A stretch of 64,000 bases of DNA from Nymphaea colorata (Eukaryota > Streptophyta > Magnoliopsida > Nymphaeales > Nymphaeaceae). The notes below the pieces were generated by a model. The model saw only the letters and a list, made by a program, of their open reading frames with translations. It was not told where the DNA came from and made no database searches. The position numbers and the translations under genes are program-made. Of this stretch, positions 40,125-52,500 are shown one piece after another; positions within the stretch are counted from its first letter, which is position 1; each line of letters begins with the position of its first letter. Location: the NCBI RefSeq assembly GCF_008831285.2, contig NC_045150.1:880001-944000 (forward strand), read 5' to 3'.

Positions 40125-41020
40125 GAGATGGCTTAGGGGCATTTTCTCTTTGGTTGGACGGAAAAGTCTCTGAAACGTACAATAAGTAATTTCCCCAAGT
40201 AAAACATTAGAATTGAAAATGAAAATTGTTACCTTGAGAAGGACTGCATCAGCTGGTGGTACTGACTCAAAGATATCACCTCCAATGACGACAACATTTG
40301 GCTGTGGTGGTGATGCAGCCACAACATGGGGTAAGTCCAACACCATGCACTTGATGTGTGGGAAAGCATTGGCTATGATGGCGGCCACAGTCCCATTCCC
40401 ACCCCAACATCCACAAGTGAGCTCACTCCCTTGAAAACTTCACCGCACCTTTCAACCATGCAACCCGTAGACAGCTTGCACATGCTGGACATTGCCTCAT
40501 TGAACAGCTTGTTCATCTTAGGATCAAGGCTCGCCTTGAACCATAATGGTTCCCCGTGTTTAGCCTCAAAGGCAGTATGGTGCCAATTACCCTCTCCTGA
40601 TTGCAACCAAGCTGCCAAATTGTCCCACGTAGAGACAATCAAGGGATGGAGGCCCAGCATGGTAACTGCTGACAGATTATGCCGGCCCTCCGTTAGTAAC
40701 AGCCTTGACACTGGTGTCAATCCATACAGCACTTCACCTGTGCCGGTCTTTTTTTCCTCTTCAACAAAGACACCATCATGCACCAATAGGCGCATTAGGC
40801 GATCGAGGCATGAGGCATCCATGGAGGAGTTGATGGGGATCTCGGCGGCCAATTGGGAAGCAGTGAGCGGCTGCCCGTGGCCGTTAATGATGTCTGCTAT
40901 GCCGAGCTCAATGGCGGCCTTGAGGGAGTAGGATTTCATGTAGCAGCACGAAAGTGTCTCCAGGTGAGCTGCTGCTATCTGCTGATCCATAATACTCTCT
41001 CTGACATTCTTTTCTTCCAT

Positions 41021-41740
41021 CACTCTGCCGGAAGGAAAGGAACAATCCCAAACAAACGAAAATGCAGTTGATTTGTAAGCTGTGTACAGGCAGCTTATAT
41101 AGATGCAGCTGCCTCCATTCAAACGACAGGTCAATAGCCATGTCTCATTTTGCACCATGTCTCATTATGCACGAGATAATGAGAGGACTGTAACTTTAAT
41201 GCACAATTAATGCAAACAATTAATTGGTAATGAGTGTGACTTTAATACGCCAAATTAATGCATGAGTTACTGTGATGAATGTGACTTCAATGCAGGCAAT
41301 TAATGAGTTGTAGGAGGGTGGAAGGGATATCTCGAAAAGACGAATAGCATTATTGAAGATTGTTAACACATGTTCCTTAGCATCTAATCTCATTTCCAAG
41401 GCTGATCTAAAAATATCTACTCTAAAAATATGTGCTTCTGATTTCTGCAGCAGAACAAAGCTCAAATCCACTCTACATGTAAAAAAGAGTGGAACTAATG
41501 TCAGTAGCCTTGGACCTCAGATCCATGGATCTATAGCTTTGATGATTAGAGGTCGCCGCAGATACCAGACCCGCGGCTATCAAACAAGGACCTATCGAAT
41601 TTCAGAATTGAGTCGTTTTCTATTCGATCAGGCTATGTTGGTGTATGTACTAACCTCATGCTTTTACTACACTAGAAGAAATTGGGAGCTCAAAAGCTAC
41701 CACTTTTAATACTGTTACCTTTATTTTTTTTCGGGCATCA
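41021..41740. promoter_or_regulatory. OMT3 upstream region with repeated TTTAATGCACAATTAATG units
   Basis: Contains the TATA box and, at about 41180-41300, three to four loose copies of a 45-50-bp unit (GTGACTTTAATGCAC, AATTAATG). The same units occur at 44430-44540 and 47860-47930 beside other OMT remnants. Function unknown; they are conserved as sequence among duplicates, which alone does not prove regulation. Confidence 0.5.
41094..41102 (-). promoter_or_regulatory. TATA box of OMT3
   Basis: CTATATAAG on the minus strand, about 75-82 bp upstream of the OMT3 ATG. The same motif with the same flanks (GCAGTT, TTTGTAAGCTG) recurs in the orphan promoter copy at 44323-44331. Confidence 0.6.
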
Positions 41741-41744
41741 TTGA

Positions 41745-42849
<1,105 letters not shown>

Positions 42850-42850
<1 letters not shown>

Positions 42851-43680
42851 AACACGCCTACCGAATTAATACTGTTATATAAAAGCACGTTAGTGATATC
42901 TAAGGTTTTGCACCAAAGTGATAAAAAATATTCCTTCGACCTTTGAACTCTTGGTTATTAATTAGTTGGGTTTAACATATTTTGATTACTCTCCGCCAAG
43001 ACAAGGTCAATGGTGGCCTGAAAAATAGAGCACGATAGAAAGAAGAACAGTGTGTATTCTCTATTGAATTCAATCACAGCGACAGTGAGAGGCTATTTTG
43101 ACAACTCGAAAATTTTGCCTTCTATTTTGTCAAGCCTGAGATAAAGATGACTTTCCTTATACAATGAGGTTTCTTAGAGGGGGATCTGATATCTTTTGTA
43201 GCCTCCATACCTTTTGCTTTTATCGACATCCTTCTTTCCCTTAACAGCTAGACTCCAAAACCTTAGCATGGACGTAGTACGTTAAGCTTGCTTCTAAACG
43301 ACCCCTTGAAAGAGGTAAGAGGCTTAGCTAACTCACATAGACATGGTATCATTTTTTTTTTTCGCCCTTCATTGTCAATATTCTTTTTTTTTTTTAAGTT
43401 TCACATGGTGGCAAACTTAATGGATCATAGATGATATGGTGTAGAATAATAATATGGCTTTGTTGTTTCTGTTTTTAGTTCCGATGCAAACCTGCTGGAA
43501 CCTATATCCTTATGATTTTATTCCAAAAGAGTAACGAATACAAAGAATATGAACAAAGGTAATTTCTCTATCTTTATATTTAGGAACACAAAAACTGCTA
43601 ATGATGTATAACATATGCTTAGAAACAAGATGAGATGTAGGATACACACACACACTGTAACACATTTTTAAAAACGCAAG
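42850..43680. other. Unique spacer, nothing recognised
   Basis: No ORF of note, no repeat seen elsewhere in the window and no TE ends. Poly-T runs at 43352 and 43385. Confidence 0.3.
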
Positions 43681-44250
43681 GCACTTCACCTGTAACTGAA
43701 ATAGTATTGAAATAACGTTGTGTTATAGCTTCGTCATATTCTTTTTTATTTGAACATGGTGATTAATAAATGGAGAAAGTATAAAAAAACTTTCAAAGCA
43801 AATATTTTCATTTAAGGGAAACCTTTAATAACGCATGTAAAGTTTTGGCATTAGTAATACAAAAGCACAATTTATCGATATTGTTAAAGTACACCAAAAA
43901 TTCTTAATGGTGTGCGTGTGCTAACTACCAAGCCATTATGACGACAACGGTATATAGAAGCTACACAAGCAAATACCAAGCCTTTATGAGGAGATGGCTA
44001 TCAGAAAATTGAATGGTCACTCTAGCTTTTTAGTCACCCAACCATCTATTATGTACCGTCTCATACAACATGATGAATGATTAAGAGAAAAATAAGGAGA
44101 AAAATGTGATAGGCATTTTTATCATCTAATATTAGTTAATGTTTTTTTCTCTTTGTTTTTCTCACAACCAACCATCTACTTTAGATTGATGGTCTTAATT
44201 AGATGGTTGGGTGACTCTAGATAACTAGAGCCATCGATATATATATATAT
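43680..44250. repeat. Intergenic block K, partial copy 2
   Basis: Diverged match to 42125-42480 (GCACTTCACC, CATTTAAGGGAAACC, GCTAACTACCAAGCC), then a rearranged segment (ACCATCTATTATG, TGACTCTAGATAACTAGAGCC) matching the start of block K, ending in a short (AT)n at 44238. Confidence 0.6.
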
Positions 44251-44261
44251 ATCCACTGGAT

Positions 44262-44540
44262 GTAAAGGAACAACCCCAAACTAATGAAAATGCAGTTAAT
44301 TTGTAAGCTGTATGGAGGCCTGCTTATATAGCTGCACTGCCCCCATTCCTATGGCAGGTCACCAGTTATACGTGCACTTAGCACATTTCTCATTATTTTA
44401 TGGCAGATAATTAATGCTCGAGTTATTGTGAGGAGTGTTACTTTAATGCACAATTATAGTTAGTGAGGAGTGTGACCTTAATGGACACAATTAATGCACA
44501 TGTTAATGTGAGGAGTATGACTTTAATACACTCCATAACA
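44262..44540 (-). pseudogene. Orphan OMT promoter remnant
   Basis: Matches OMT3 41028-41300: GGAACAACCCCAAACTAATG, AAAATGCAGTTAATTTGTAAGCTG, the TATA motif CTATATAAG on the minus strand (44323-44331), GGCAGGTCACC and the GTGACTTTAATGCAC units. No OMT coding sequence lies downstream on the minus strand; instead block K follows. It is the upstream part of a lost OMT copy. Confidence 0.7.
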
Positions 44541-44739
44541 GTGCCTGAAGAGTCTGAAGCCCCACCTTAGTTCTTCTGTCCCCGGGTTCAATGTTGGTAG
44601 AAGAAAGAACTCTATTACAGTGATTACTATGTCCAGTTTAGGTTCCCTTCCCCACTGCCATCACCGTTGGGAAAGGCAATCGTGGCGCAAACTTCCATGT
44701 AGGAGCTTCTAACGAAGGGCACATTATCATTGCCAAAAT

Positions 44740-46100
44740 TTTCCGATCCTCTCCTGTATTGGGGACAAACAAAAACCAATTCTGCAAATTTCATCTAGCA
44801 TCAAAAGATTGTCTACTACTTAAAAATATAATTCAAGATGCAGTAGATAAAGAGTTGATCAAAATAACTCTTGGGCAATCAGAAATAATCAGCAATCCCT
44901 TCCCAAATATAGTAAGGAGACAATGTCAATGGTTAGACACATCTCTACCTCATCCAAATAACAAGTTACGGTGACCCGCATGAAAGAAGCCCTTGTGGAC
45001 TTCTTCAAACTATTGGCAATAAGAGAGAAAGAAACAGCAAGGTTAATACCTACCACTAGTTCTGTCCCCATGGAAAAGGGGTGTGATCCAAAATCCCCTG
45101 AAGTACCTTTCAATTGGCCAGATTCTCTAACCACAACTAAAACTGAAAAGTTTAGTCCAAGTAGAGATGATCAGTGAGCTCATAGATTACACCAGTCCGT
45201 AGAATATAGTTCACTGATAAAAACCTCCATGTGCAATGCACAATGACACTCTCCATATCATAATCAAGACATTGGTCACTATTGTTACCCATGTGTTAGT
45301 CGATGGCGGGGCAAGTGTGAATATTTTTCTGTTACAAACGACACAAGCACTAGAGATACAGGATCGGCTACTCACCCGCACCTATCACAATTCATAGGTG
45401 TGACAAACAAGATCAACACTTTTCTGGCTGTGTATGTCTGGAAGTAGATATTATAGAAACTATATTTGAGGTTCTATTCCACATAATGGATATAGAACCA
45501 TCTTTCAACTTGTTGTTGGGCAGACCATGGATTCATTCGGCCAATGCAATTTTTTCATCGCACCAGTGCGTTCATTGGGCCAGAGTAATACAAATAACCA
45601 CAGCAGAGGATCATCCAGAACGACATTCCCACATGAGATTGTGTGTTCCCACGTATGCTATTGAAGTACCTAGTATGCATGTTTGAGAAGAAGACGAGCT
45701 AATGTAAAATTTCAACAAGATATCTTTGCATAGACCAAAGAAGCAAATGTGGGTAATCAAGGGCAGCAAGCCTACTCATTCCATATTGACCTACAAATAT
45801 CACCCTTTATTCAAGCAATTTTTCCAAAATTAAAAGGGATTCAAGCTCTTTCTCCACCAAGGGTATCAAACATTCACCGGTTTCAGAAAGAACTTTGACG
45901 ACAAGAAAGCATTCTAAAACCAGTAGCAATCCCAGGACAAAGAGGCCTCGCACTTTGGGATGTCATACTAATGAAAAAGTGGTGAAAGAAGAAGAAATGA
46001 AGATGGAACCATTCATTAGGAGAGCCACCATGGTCGGATGTTCACCACCAGCCAAAAACTAGTTGCTCAAAGCCCTACCACTTTCTTTTCGCTTTTTCAG
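44740..46100 (+). mobile_element. Ty3/gypsy gag C-terminus and aspartic protease relic
   Basis: At 44759-44900: NKNQFCKFHLASKDCLLLKNIIQDAVDKELI, the gag C-terminal CxFH...C..L..xI motif of Tat/Athila-like gypsy elements. At 45295-45345: VTHVLVDGGASVNIF, a DGGAS variant of the protease active-site region (usually D[TS]GA/GGAS). At 45486-45560: MDIEPSFNLLLGRPWIHSANA, the protease C-terminal signature. Frame changes between the pieces and stops after 45686 show decay. The rest (45720-46100) has weak open stretches only. No reverse transcriptase follows. Confidence 0.75.
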
Positions 46101-46357
46101 AAAATCATTGTAATGCTATGAATATCATTGATGTACAATGATAATAATTTCAATCAATACGATTTGTTTTGGTCTTGCATTTCAATCTCACAATTTTATT
46201 CTTTCACTCAAGATGACATCTGGAAGTCAATAACCAACATCACTAGCACAAATAGGTTCGGAACTCTTTGGGACAGAGTATATAGAATTCAGTCAAATGG
46301 AAAAACAAAACCAACTGGCACCTTTGGTTAACAATTTAATCGAGAAAATTAACATAG

Positions 46358-46900
46358 TGTTATCATCCCAAATTTTTCCAAAAGGACTGTATTTCATTTT
46401 CACCCAAATGAAATTCTCAGTTATTTCATTTCGCCTTAATCCCTCTCCTAGACCCAAAACAAATTCACGATTGTTCGATCCAAAATAAGTCTCTAAACCC
46501 ATGTCTGAACTCAAACACAAGATTCAAATTAAAAACTCAACTTCAGAGGCGAGATTCAAGTCCAAAATCTAACTCTTGGATCCAGATTAGATCCAAAACC
46601 CAAGTCTGGATCCAAATCAAGAATTTCAAACTGAAATTCCAAAACTGAGATCAAAACAACAAAATTTGATGCTACAAGCATAACGCAAGCATTCCCTTTG
46701 TTTTATGTCTCGTTCTCACGCCAAGATGTGTTTTGAGCTTAAACCACCCACTAGAACACATCGGTGGCTGATAAACCCAATCCGGATCTAAAATGAGCAT
46801 GAAGTCACTCAAAATGGAGTTAGCCCCATTTCTAACAAAAACAATTTATTCCCTTTTAACTACAAGATTTTTAAAATAATCAGACTCCTTGGAGGCTAGG
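46358..46900 (+). mobile_element. LTR fragment 3, plus strand
   Basis: Starts TGTTATCATCCCAAATTTTTCC, then GGATCCAGATTAGATCCAAAA, CGTTCTCACGCCAAGATGTG and GAGCATGAAGTCACTC, the reverse complement of LTR fragments 1 and 2. Only the 5' part is present; similarity fades near 46900. The bases before it (46100-46357) hold nothing recognised. Confidence 0.65.
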
Positions 46901-46999
46901 AAGCTGAAATCTGCCCCTTATTGGTCCACACGAGGCAATCAGTCCCTCTCTTCCTCTCTCTCTCTCTTTTACTTTGGCTCAACCTCTCTGTTGTACTGA

Positions 47000-47520
47000 T
47001 TTCAAGGAAGATGAGCTCCAATACACCCACATATGCACACACTTCAAATTTTATGAGGGGCTCAAATCAAATAAATTTCAGATTATTCGATAATCGGGAG
47101 GTTGAGTGATTTTAAGTATTTTTTCAAAAAATCCAACCATGATGCAGGCAGACCCTGATCGAGCCTTGAAAATTGTAGAAGCAAAAAAAAAAAGAAAAGT
47201 GATCCGATTAACGAAATCAAGGCCACTAGTCTTAAGATCCTAAAATTAAAATTATATTTACATTAAGATTATTATCATCTGGACCATGTAGTTATCAAAG
47301 CATACATTTACATACTAGGAGACCTGCTTCTGCACGAAACCCTTACAAAGGATAAAACAAGAAGGTAACATCGTGTTCAATTTGGCTACGTTAACTTCGC
47401 TTGACGGCCTTACATTGAAGGACGGGAGAAGTTTAGTACTTGCGATCGGCCTTCAAAGAGAATCAACAAGTATTGTCAATATCAACTGGTCAGCGAGTGT
47501 TACGATAGATTCAATTCACA
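47000..47520 (-). pseudogene. Orphan OMT intron remnant
   Basis: Matches the OMT intron: CACTTCAAATTTTATGAGGGGCTCAAAT (compare 38806), AGATTATTCGATAATCGGGAGGTTGAG, GAAATCAAGGCCACTAG (compare 8560 and 19640), and GAAGGACGGGAGAAGTTTAGTACTTG (compare 39495). Neither exon 1 nor exon 2 is present next to it. With the promoter-like piece at 47816-47935 this marks a further OMT copy whose coding part is gone. Confidence 0.6.
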
Positions 47521-47815
47521 GGTACTGTAGATTCAAGTAATAATGAGCCAAACTGAGGATGAAAATGCCCTTAATAAAATTGTGAAAAGAAGGAACCCCC
47601 CTCTTAATGATAAATTGAAAGATCAGTACATAAATTCACTTTTTCAATAGGTATAAAAATACGAGATTGAGTTGCTTACTCCAGACATGCAACAAAATAT
47701 GCACTCAGAAAAAAAAAAAAAAAAGGAGGTTGACAAAATATCCCTCCGATGTTCAAGTCAAGCACGACTAGCAAATGCTTATACCCGTTAGGTGCCCAGC
47801 CCTACCAGCAATGCG

Positions 47816-47935
47816 GCTTATTTTGCACCATTTCTCATTATGCACGAGTAAATGAGAGGAGTGTGACTTTAATGCACAATTATTGTATTAATTAACAAGG
47901 AGTGTGACTGTAATGCACCCAATTAAATGAGTCAT
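47816..47935 (-). pseudogene. Second orphan OMT upstream remnant
   Basis: GCACCATTTCTCATTATGCACGAG and GAGGAGTGTGACTTTAATGCAC match OMT3 upstream 41150-41300. It passes directly into block K copy 3. The TATA-proximal part is missing. Confidence 0.6.
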
Positions 47936-47956
47936 GCTCCCATAATATTTAAAGTA

Positions 47957-48031
<75 letters not shown>

Positions 48032-48783
48032 TGACTCTAGCTAACTAGGTTCAATCATCTGAGACCGATCAATGGTTGAGAGAAAACAAAGAAAAAAATC
48101 TATAAATTGATATTAAATGACCAAAATATCCATCCCATTTTCTCTTAACTATCCATTATGATAGATTATACACTCCTGATTAGACGGCTTAGTGACATTA
48201 AAAAGACACCATTTCATTTTTCATATGTATACAGTGCCTAAAAACACATTTTTGATGTACTTCCTGTGTTACCGACATAATTGTGTCTGCAACTGGTTCA
48301 TATGACATATGTACATGTTCTATGTGCATGGTTTTATAGCTTCATCATATTTTTTCTTGATTTGAATATGATGATTAACAATGGAGAAAGTATAAAAAAA
48401 TAAATTAAAGCTTTATGCTTTCATTTAAGGGAAACTTTTAATAAGCACTTAAAAGTTTGGCAGTAATAGAAAAGCACAATTTTTCGGTACTGTTAAAAAT
48501 ATACCTAAAATCCGTTCATGGTTAATTACAAAAATCTTTTTCTTTTCTTAAAGGTGAGGGTGGGTGCTAACTGCCAAGCCTTATCGAGGACAAGGGTATA
48601 GAGAAGCTCAACAAACAAAATGAGTAAAACTGGGACAAGATGAAGGTTCTTCAACAGGACGTCCTTCCCATTCGCTTTTTTATGCACAAGTTTTGAACTG
48701 GTGGTCTAGAACGGTGATCATTTGAAATCATTTTGAAGTATATTGATTAAATTGGACGACTCAAATTGAAACTGGATCAAATC
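47927..48783. repeat. Intergenic block K, copy 3, left part
   Basis: Collinear with 41745-42672, ending at ATCAAATC where a hAT element begins. The right part resumes at 54640 and runs to about 54805. Microsatellites (TA)n 47966-47998 and (GA)n 48001-48027. Confidence 0.8.
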
Positions 48784-49389
48784 TAGGGATGTCAATGGAT
48801 CGGATCTCTGTCTGAATTACCTTTAAAAAATGGGATATGGTAAGCAATATAACATCCGAATAAGAAAATCGGATCGCGGATTTAAGTAATAACATCCGAT
48901 CGGATACAGATTCGGTTTTAAGTAAATATTGATATTTAACCATCTTCATCTTAACAAGTATATGATCGAGAGCTTGAGTTGGTGTCCTCACATTTTGAGT
49001 TTGCGACTTATGAATGGTTTGGTAAAAGGTTAAACCAAACGCACCAAACTTAAAACTATGACATAAAAAGAATATAATTTGTATATAAAAATATAATTTG
49101 ATTTAGAGCTAATGGCTTTTATGAAGTTGCATATAATAATAGTCAATAGTTACTATGTACACCATTTAACTTAAAGTATTTTAAATTATATCATATAAAA
49201 CTAATTAATTAATAATTAATCTTGTATTTAATTAAAAGTTTTTGTGTAAATAAACAAACTATTACAGTTAAGGCATCAACTAAACACATGACATCTTAAA
49301 TAATGTATTTATTTAATTAAAAATAATAATAATAACTTTTATCAAGAAATTTCAATAAAATGAGTATTTTAAAAAATATGAAAATTAAT

Positions 49390-50800
49390 CGCAAATAGAT
49401 ATATTTAATATGAAAAAACTGTTGAACTCATTAAAAAGTTTTATTTATCAAATTATCAATTATTTATTTAATCAATCAAGTAAATTATTTTGTATAATCA
49501 TATAATATGTTCAAAAGTCTTACGTATTTGATATATAATACATAATTCACAATTTCGAAAACAAAAGCCTTTAACTAGTAGAAAAACAACAAATTGTTCG
49601 ACTTAATAAACTATCTTATGTATCATTGGAGTAATTATACAATTTTATGTAAAAAATAATTATTGTAATAAAGGTAAGAGGATTAACAAATTATCTCATA
49701 TATTATTGAACACTCTTTTTACGGGTGTAATACAAATTATTTCAATTAACTCAATAAAATGAAAAAAATTATTAAATAATGTCTTTTTAATGAAAAATAA
49801 TATGGGTCACAGAATTTAATAATTCACAATAAATAATCATCATGAAACAATAGTTTATTCCATTAAAATATGTTATTAGTTAAAAATAAACCAATTAATG
49901 TTTAATACGCACAATTATTACGAAGAAAGTATGAAAGCTTCTTCACTGTGTATTTTAGCAAGAAATCTTAAATAATATATTTTTAATATAAAATAATAAA
50001 AAAACTTCAATCAAAAAGTTCAAAAAAATGAGAATTTTTAAAAATATAAAAAAACACTTTTTAAAGCTATAAATTTTAATGGACTGTTATGTCAAAATGA
50101 TTCCAAGAATAGCTATATTATATATTTAAAAAATAAAATGTGTCAAGAAAAACTATTGGCATTTATGTCACCTATGAAAAAAAAGTTGGTAGCAAAAAAC
50201 ATACTTTTTTTAAAACCAACTTAAAAGAAAATATAGTTATATAATAAATAGAAAATCTTAAACACATTATGATATTCATTTTAAGTTGAAAGCTTCTTCA
50301 CTATGTATACTCTCAAATAAATATATTTAATATGAAAAAACTGTTGAACTCATAAAAAGTTTTATTTATCAAATAAATTCTTATATAATAATATAATTAC
50401 TTATTTAATCAATCAAGTAAATTATTTTGTAAATTATATAATTTGTCTACAAGTCTTAGGTATTTGATATATAACACATAATTCATAAATTTAAAAACAA
50501 AAACCTTTAACTAATAACAAAATAACAAATTGTTCGATTTAATAAATTATTGATATATCATAGAACACTCTTTTTATGGATGTAACACAAATTATTTTAA
50601 TTAATTCAATTTAATGAGCAAAAATTATTAAATAATGTCCTTTTTTATGAGAAATAAATGGGTCACCTAATTTAATAATTCACAATAAATGATCATCATC
50701 AAATAATAATTTACTCAATTAAAATATGTTATTATTTAAAAATAAATCAATCAGTGTTCAATATGCACAATTATTATAGAAAAAGTGTACAAGTCAAATA
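49390..50800. repeat. Internal direct duplication in the hAT element
   Basis: About 49390-49870 and 50320-50720 share the same order of motifs: ATATTTAATATGAAAAAACTGTTGAACTC, TTTAATCAATCAAGTAAATTATTTTG, GTATTTGATATATAA, AAATTGTTCGA, GAACACTCTTTTTA, TTATTAAATAATGTC. Spacing about 0.93 kb, diverged. No coding potential. Confidence 0.75.
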
Positions 50801-51399
50801 TACTAGTAAAAAAAAAGTGTCAGTTATGTAAATAATAGTTTACTCAATTAAAATAATAATCACTCTGTATCCCAACTCATGAGACAAAACTCAAAATGTC
50901 ATTTATAATGAATACAATACCTTATAAAAAGTTGTCAAAGAATTGGATATGTGAAAAAATAGTTTTTAATTAATTTTGAATAATTAGTTCGATGTTTAGA
51001 TGAGACACTTAAACTGATTTTTTTAATACATAGGGGTAAGAGTTGATTAAGAAATTTTTTGTTACAAAAAGTTAAACTATAGTTTTAAAATTTTAAGTGA
51101 AGCCAAATTATAATTTTTTAATTTTTGTTCATATACGATATACTTACCAGTTGTTTTGGTGCAAGAGTCAAACTATACTTTTAAAATTTTAAGTAAAGCG
51201 AAAACATAATTTTTAATTTTTTTTTACGATAAACTATTAAGATATAAATTTATAAGATGAAATTAAATAATGATTGCAATTTTCAAATAGATTTAAGTTG
51301 GACATGAAATTGAAATTAGAAAACCATGGTTTTCCCCCTTTAAGTCCAATTTCAGTTGACCTAATTTAAAATGAAAATAAAGCTTCCTGCCCTTCTTTT

Positions 51400-52500
51400 T
51401 TTACTTGTAAAACAAATTATTTTGATTGGCTGTTAAGAGAGGTTATTGAAGATGATTGGGTGTCGTTTCTTTTTCCCATTAGATTTTGCTATATTTTTTG
51501 TTGCATCCTTTTTCATTCTTCGGTAAAGAAACTCCTTTCATCTTTCTCGTCCTCTCTCCCATGAATTCTTCTTTTATTTGATTTTGACAATTTTTTCTTT
51601 TTGGTTATTCTGCAAATTTTCTCTTCCTAGTTCTTCCTCGGTACTTGGAAATAGATTTTTTTGGCCCCTCCCTTTCTTTCTTCTCTTCCACGAATGGGGT
51701 CTAGATGTCGTTCTTTCTCTGCTTACACGTTTTGAGGTTGTCAACAAAGGAAAGTAAAAAAAGAATATATTGAGTTCGTGGGCAGTCCCATTGACAATGG
51801 AAACAACATGATTCTGCAGGGGCTAGCCTCATTCACCGAGAGACGACTTGGAGCTTCAAAATCCTGGTTTGATTGCAATCGTTGCAGCAGATAGCGATTT
51901 CCTAGAGGGCAACTACAGGGAAAGCTCCTTCTAACCTTTTGCCGATCAGTAGCACTAATGGTAACCAAACTCTTTCCCACTTCCTTTTCCTCCTGATTCC
52001 TCCTGTCTCATTTGATTTTTCCTTTTTGTGTTTTTCGTTCTTATGTTTTATTTCTATGTTGTGCAGTTCGCTGTTCTTCTGCTTATAGGCCATGTTGTCA
52101 TTCTGCTGGCAGATGGAGGAAAGCAGTACGCTTTTACATTATTCACTGTAAGCTTTTCCATCTTCGTCCTTGCTGCTTCTTTTGGTCCTCTCTTGTTTTT
52201 ATCTTCTTTCCCTTTACTTCCAAACTTCATCTTCCACGTCCATTGCGTGGAGAATGGATGGCTGGCTGATCAAGACTCAGAATAACCCTACAAGTGGTCC
52301 AAAGGTGACTGCTGGTTTAAAAAATGGAAGACAAAAAAGCAGTGTTGAATTCTCTGGGTGCCATAAAGCCACACACTATGATTCTGCACTTGGGCTCTAT
52401 TTTGATTTATTGGGAAACGTTGCAGAAACTTTGTGTGGATAGTTTTTTCTCTTTTACATATAGCGTGTACATGTAAAGTCACCAAGTTAATGGGATGTTA
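51400..52500 (+). other. Gene-like segment inside the hAT element (possible captured host exons)
   Basis: GC content rises relative to the left part and intron-exon signals appear. An exon-like piece (about 52067-52148) is bounded by TTGTGCAG and by ACT/GTAAGC and reads as hydrophobic FAVLLLIGHVVILLADGGKQ plus YAFTLFT. A later open stretch (52240-52442) ends KATHYDSALGLYFDLLGNVAE, TLCG and a stop. I do not recognise the protein. The string could form one or two membrane helices. Capture of host gene pieces by a non-autonomous DNA element would explain it, but a chance frame is possible. Confidence 0.35.

Larger units (their letters stand above)
36596..41020 (-). pseudogene. OMT3: O-methyltransferase, full length but for a one-base deletion
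   Basis: Two exons: 41020-40233 (788 nt, exactly one less than the 789 nt of OMT1) and 36889-36596 (294 nt). Intron 3343 bp with donor AAG/GTAACA and acceptor AACAG/GCAGTA. The protein begins MEEKNVRESIMDQQ and keeps the whole dimerisation and core domain, DLPHVV, GGDIFESV, MHDWGDEEC, VVEIV and GKERNEEEW. The lesion lies in a C run (plus strand about 40400-40405), inside SAM motif I. The frame reads VDVGVGMG and stops soon after, while the other frame resumes as AAIIANAFPHIKCM. No other defect is seen. It is either a very young pseudogene, an allele or a homopolymer sequencing error. Family and likely activity as for OMT1. Confidence 0.85.

Noticed and set aside
36596-41020. Calling OMT3 a functional gene
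   Set aside because: The sequence as given has a frameshift in the SAM motif; without reads an error cannot be assumed.
48900-51300. Organelle DNA insertion, suspected from very high AT content
   Set aside because: No recognisable plastid or mitochondrial gene, and the stretch lies wholly within hAT termini with a target duplication.
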